This document shows, piece by piece, positions 61,822-64,000 of a stretch of 64,000 nucleotides of DNA. Origin of the DNA: Halomonas socia (GTDB taxonomy: Bacteria > Pseudomonadota > Gammaproteobacteria > Pseudomonadales > Halomonadaceae); the NCBI RefSeq assembly GCF_010977575.1, contig NZ_CP048812.1:3782001-3846000 (forward strand), in the 5' to 3' direction. Both the position numbers and the translations under genes were made by a program. Every line of letters starts with the position of its first letter. The first letter of the stretch is position 1. Below the pieces are notes generated by a model. It searched no databases, was not told the DNA's origin, and worked only from the letters and a program-made list of their open reading frames with translations.

Positions 61822-63201
61822 TCAATACGCATTCTGCCCCGCAAATCCCTTGAACACGGTCAGATAGATGATCTTCAGATCCAGCCACAGCGACCAGTTG
61901 TCGATGTACCACAGGTCGTGCTCGACCCGCTGCTCCATCTTCTCCACGGTGTCGGTCTCACCGCGCAGCCCATTGACCTGTGCCCAGCCGGTGATGCCCG
62001 GCTTGACCTTATGCCGGCGCATGTACGACTCCACCATGCCGCGGTAGTGGTCGTTATGCGCCAGCGCATGCGGTCGCGGTCCGACGATCGACATCCGCCC
62101 CTGCAGCACGTTGTAGAACTGCGGCAACTCGTCCAGCGACGTACGGCGCAGAAACGCCCCCAGCCGCGTCACCCGCGGATCGCCTTTGGTCGCTTGCGTC
62201 AGTTGCCCACTCGACTCCTCATGAACCTCCATGGAGCGGAACTTATACACCTTGAAGCGCTTGCCATTGATGCCCGTGCGGTACTGCTTGAACAGCACCG
62301 GCCCCGGAGAGCCAAGCTTCACCGCCAGCGCAATTGCCAGGCACACCGGCAGGATCAACAGGCTGATCAAGCCACCCAGCACGATATCCTCAAGGCGCTT
62401 CACATAGGGCGCCATGCCCGCCATGGGGCTCACGCTCAGGTCCAGTGCATAGCGCCCGGCCACCTGGCTGGCCCGATGGTTGAGCAGGCGCATGTCCTTG
62501 AGGTCCGGAATCAGCCGCACATCCATCATCAACTGCTGAAAGGCACGGAACAGCACCTGCACCTCGTGGCCACGCTCCAGCGGCACGCAGATCCAGATCT
62601 CGCTGGCGCCGGATGCCTCGACACGCTGCACCAGGCGCTCGAGATCCACCGCCTGCGGCTCGCCCGCCAAGCGATGAATCCCCGAAATCCCGAAGCCCTC
62701 GGTGGAGTGGCGGCGCATATCCCGCGCCACGCCCAACACATGCCCCTGAGGGCCCACCAGGAATACCCCGCGGCGCAGCCGGCCGCGGCGGTATAGCGCC
62801 TTCACCACCTGATAGGCCACCACCCGCGCCAGCACCGAGAGAAGGAACGACCCCAGCAGCGTAAAACCTACCCACAGCCGCGAATAGCGCTCCGCCACGT
62901 GGGCCAGGAACAGGAACGACATCACCACCAGGGCAATACCGCCCCATACCAGCACCAGCCTCAGCAACACATGGGCAAAGCTCGACGTGCGCCAGTCCTG
63001 ATAGGAACCATGCAGCCCATTGACCAACACCACCAGCATCGCAATGGCCAGCAGCGCCAACCAATACAGCTCGATCAACTGCCACTCGCCGAAGCGTGCC
63101 CAGTAAACCAGCCACCCGGCGACAATCACGCCAAGCAGATCGACCGCAGGACCAATGATCTGAAACGGCTCATACTTGCTGAAACGAGACCTACGGCTCA
63201 C
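61822..63201 (-). CDS. Polyprenyl-phosphate sugar phosphotransferase (WcaJ type)
   Basis: This 459-aa enzyme starts capsule or exopolysaccharide synthesis by putting the first sugar phosphate on undecaprenyl phosphate. The N-terminus has four or five TM segments and a Rossmann-like CoA-binding fold. The catalytic domain (about 265-459) has SPGPVLFKQYRTGINGKRFKVYKFRSM, RRTSLDELPQFYNVLQGRMSIVGPRP and KPGITGWAQVNGLRGET, ending typically near GFAGQNAY. GTG 63201 has GAGGG upstream. Confidence 0.92.
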   Translation of the reverse strand: MSRRSRFSKYEPFQIIGPAVDLLGVIVAGWLVYWARFGEWQLIELYWLALLAIAMLVVLVNGLHGSYQDWRTSSFAHVLLRLVLVWGGIALVVMSFLFLAHVAERYSRLWVGFTLLGSFLLSVLARVVAYQVVKALYRRGRLRRGVFLVGPQGHVLGVARDMRRHSTEGFGISGIHRLAGEPQAVDLERLVQRVEASGASEIWICVPLERGHEVQVLFRAFQQLMMDVRLIPDLKDMRLLNHRASQVAGRYALDLSVSPMAGMAPYVKRLEDIVLGGLISLLILPVCLAIALAVKLGSPGPVLFKQYRTGINGKRFKVYKFRSMEVHEESSGQLTQATKGDPRVTRLGAFLRRTSLDELPQFYNVLQGRMSIVGPRPHALAHNDHYRGMVESYMRRHKVKPGITGWAQVNGLRGETDTVEKMEQRVEHDLWYIDNWSLWLDLKIIYLTVFKGFAGQNAY

Positions 63202-63249
63202 TACACCCTCACTTCAAACGATGTCATGGCAATCCCTTCTACCCAATGG

Positions 63250-63960
63250 CTACACCCGAGAGCGCTTGCCCCAGCAATACTTCGCAAGGTCGCCCGCAAA
63301 CAGCGCAAGGAAGATCGAGTAGTCGATGGTATAGCGTCTTATCAGCTTTGGCTCATCATAGATGCGATAGAGCCAGCGCAGGTTCATGCGATCCATCCAG
63401 GCTGGATAGTACTGGGCTCCGCCCTTGGCAGTCTGATGGAGAAACCCACCGCAGGTGTACCCCTCGCCGTGCCATCCCGCGTCCACCAGGTCGACCAGAA
63501 AACGCTCCTGAAGCGGCACGCCCATGCCCACCACCACCACCGCCGGGGCCAACGCCACCAGTTCGGCGATATGCGCAGCGCGCTGCTCGTCACTGTCGAA
63601 GAATCCGTGACGCACCGACACCACCGGCAGCCCCGCGAAGTGCGCCTGCAGCGTCTCGACCGCCTGCTCTGGCACCCCCGGCTCACTGCCCACGAAGGCC
63701 ACTCCACGACCCTCGTCAGCCGCCCTTGCCAATACCGGGTTGGCCAACGAGGTCATATCGAAACTGGTGCGCTGTACGCTCACGCCGGCAAGCTTCATCA
63801 ACTTCGCCAGCACGATGCCATCGTAATGGATGGTATCGAAACGACGGAAAAGCGCCGTATGCCGGCGGGCGATGCGATACGAATAGGGATTCAGGAAAGT
63901 CACCAGCGCGTCGCGGCCGCCCTCGCGGGTAGCCATGCGCGCCCTCAACATATCGATCAT
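63250..63960 (-). CDS. WecG/TagA/CpsF-family glycosyltransferase
   Basis: This 236-aa enzyme shows the family pattern TFLNPYSYRIARRH, YDGIVLAKLM, VAFVGSEPGVPEQAVETLQ and the late VVVGMGVPLQERFL and GGFLHQTAKG segments. Members add a second sugar to a lipid-linked precursor. It precedes the WcaJ-like gene by 48 bp and would act directly after it. The N-terminus is short for the family but begins at a consistent point. Confidence 0.9.
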   Translation of the reverse strand: MIDMLRARMATREGGRDALVTFLNPYSYRIARRHTALFRRFDTIHYDGIVLAKLMKLAGVSVQRTSFDMTSLANPVLARAADEGRGVAFVGSEPGVPEQAVETLQAHFAGLPVVSVRHGFFDSDEQRAAHIAELVALAPAVVVVGMGVPLQERFLVDLVDAGWHGEGYTCGGFLHQTAKGGAQYYPAWMDRMNLRWLYRIYDEPKLIRRYTIDYSIFLALFAGDLAKYCWGKRSRV

Positions 63961-63963
63961 CGA

Positions 63964-64000
63964 TCACTCATCCGGCAGCAGCGAAGTAAAATCGGCCATG
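63964..64000 (-). CDS. 3' end of an upstream gene (fragment)
   Basis: Only 37 bases remain. On the minus strand the frame reading MADFTSLLPDE ends in TGA at 63964-63966, just before the ATG of the WecG-type gene. The close spacing suggests an operon member, but nothing about its product can be told. Confidence 0.3.
   Translation of the reverse strand, partial: MADFTSLLPDE

Noticed and set aside
1-64000. tRNA or rRNA genes, phage integration sites
   Set aside because: No stretch with tRNA-like or rRNA conserved sequence was recognised by reading; a covariance search (for example tRNAscan) would be decisive.

Overview
The window looks like chromosomal DNA of a halophilic or halotolerant gammaproteobacterium, most likely Halomonadaceae (Halomonas or a relative). 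The reasons are high GC content, secreted binding proteins rich in Asp and Glu, an abundance of tripartite (TRAP and TTT) carboxylate transporters and a betaine-type binding protein, and E. coli-like housekeeping genes such as class II pyrC. This is inferred from sequence character only. No rRNA, tRNA, CRISPR array or phage region was recognised.

Layout. 1-1201 holds an IS1380-type transposase cut by the window edge. 1332-5853 is a polyamine-type ABC importer operon (ATPase, binding protein, two permeases, minus strand). 6074-8822 has an unknown gene, a CynX-like MFS transporter and pyrC. 9066-12342 has two envelope proteins, a repeat array and an orphan MotA/MotB-like pair. 12566-19560 is a divergent carboxylate locus: a frameshifted GntR regulator and an isocitrate-lyase/PEP-mutase-family lyase on one side, a TctCBA transporter and a LeuCD-like hydro-lyase on the other. 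19711-31487 is an accessory catabolic block: orphan OpuAC-type binding protein, CocE-type hydrolase, nitrilase-family amidase, MmgE/PrpD protein, DUF3100 membrane protein, M20 amidohydrolase, HIBADH-type dehydrogenase, aldehyde dehydrogenase and LysR. 31608-32448 is a HepT/MntA toxin-antitoxin pair. 32496-39256 is an FCD-GntR regulator opposite an asparaginase, a TRAP transporter, a RidA protein and an amidase.

39352-41941 holds a membrane diguanylate cyclase with a periplasmic partner and a VapC/Phd toxin-antitoxin pair. 42145-54386 is a large sugar-acid or hydroxy-acid locus. One arm is an eight-gene minus-strand operon: TctCBA, enolase-superfamily dehydratase, DapA-family aldolase, UxaA/GarD-family dehydratase with a frameshift, D-2-hydroxyacid dehydrogenase and FMN hydroxyacid dehydrogenase. 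The other arm is IlvD/Edd-family dehydratase, FCD-GntR and RraA-like aldolase. The two arms diverge from a strong palindrome. 54623-59390 holds an Rpn-type nuclease, a frameshifted lipoprotein hydrolase and an autotransporter. 59620-64000 is the edge of a surface-polysaccharide locus (GT2, O-antigen ligase/polymerase, WcaJ-type initiator, WecG/TagA transferase).

Themes. The catabolic loci share a logic: a high-affinity importer is encoded next to the dehydratase, lyase or amidase that would start degradation, with a local GntR or LysR regulator. Intergenic gaps are filled by one dispersed REP/REPIN-like family that has expanded into tandem arrays twice. Three genes (GntR, UxaA-like, lipoprotein hydrolase) each carry one apparent single-base deletion, which means either assembly error or recent decay.
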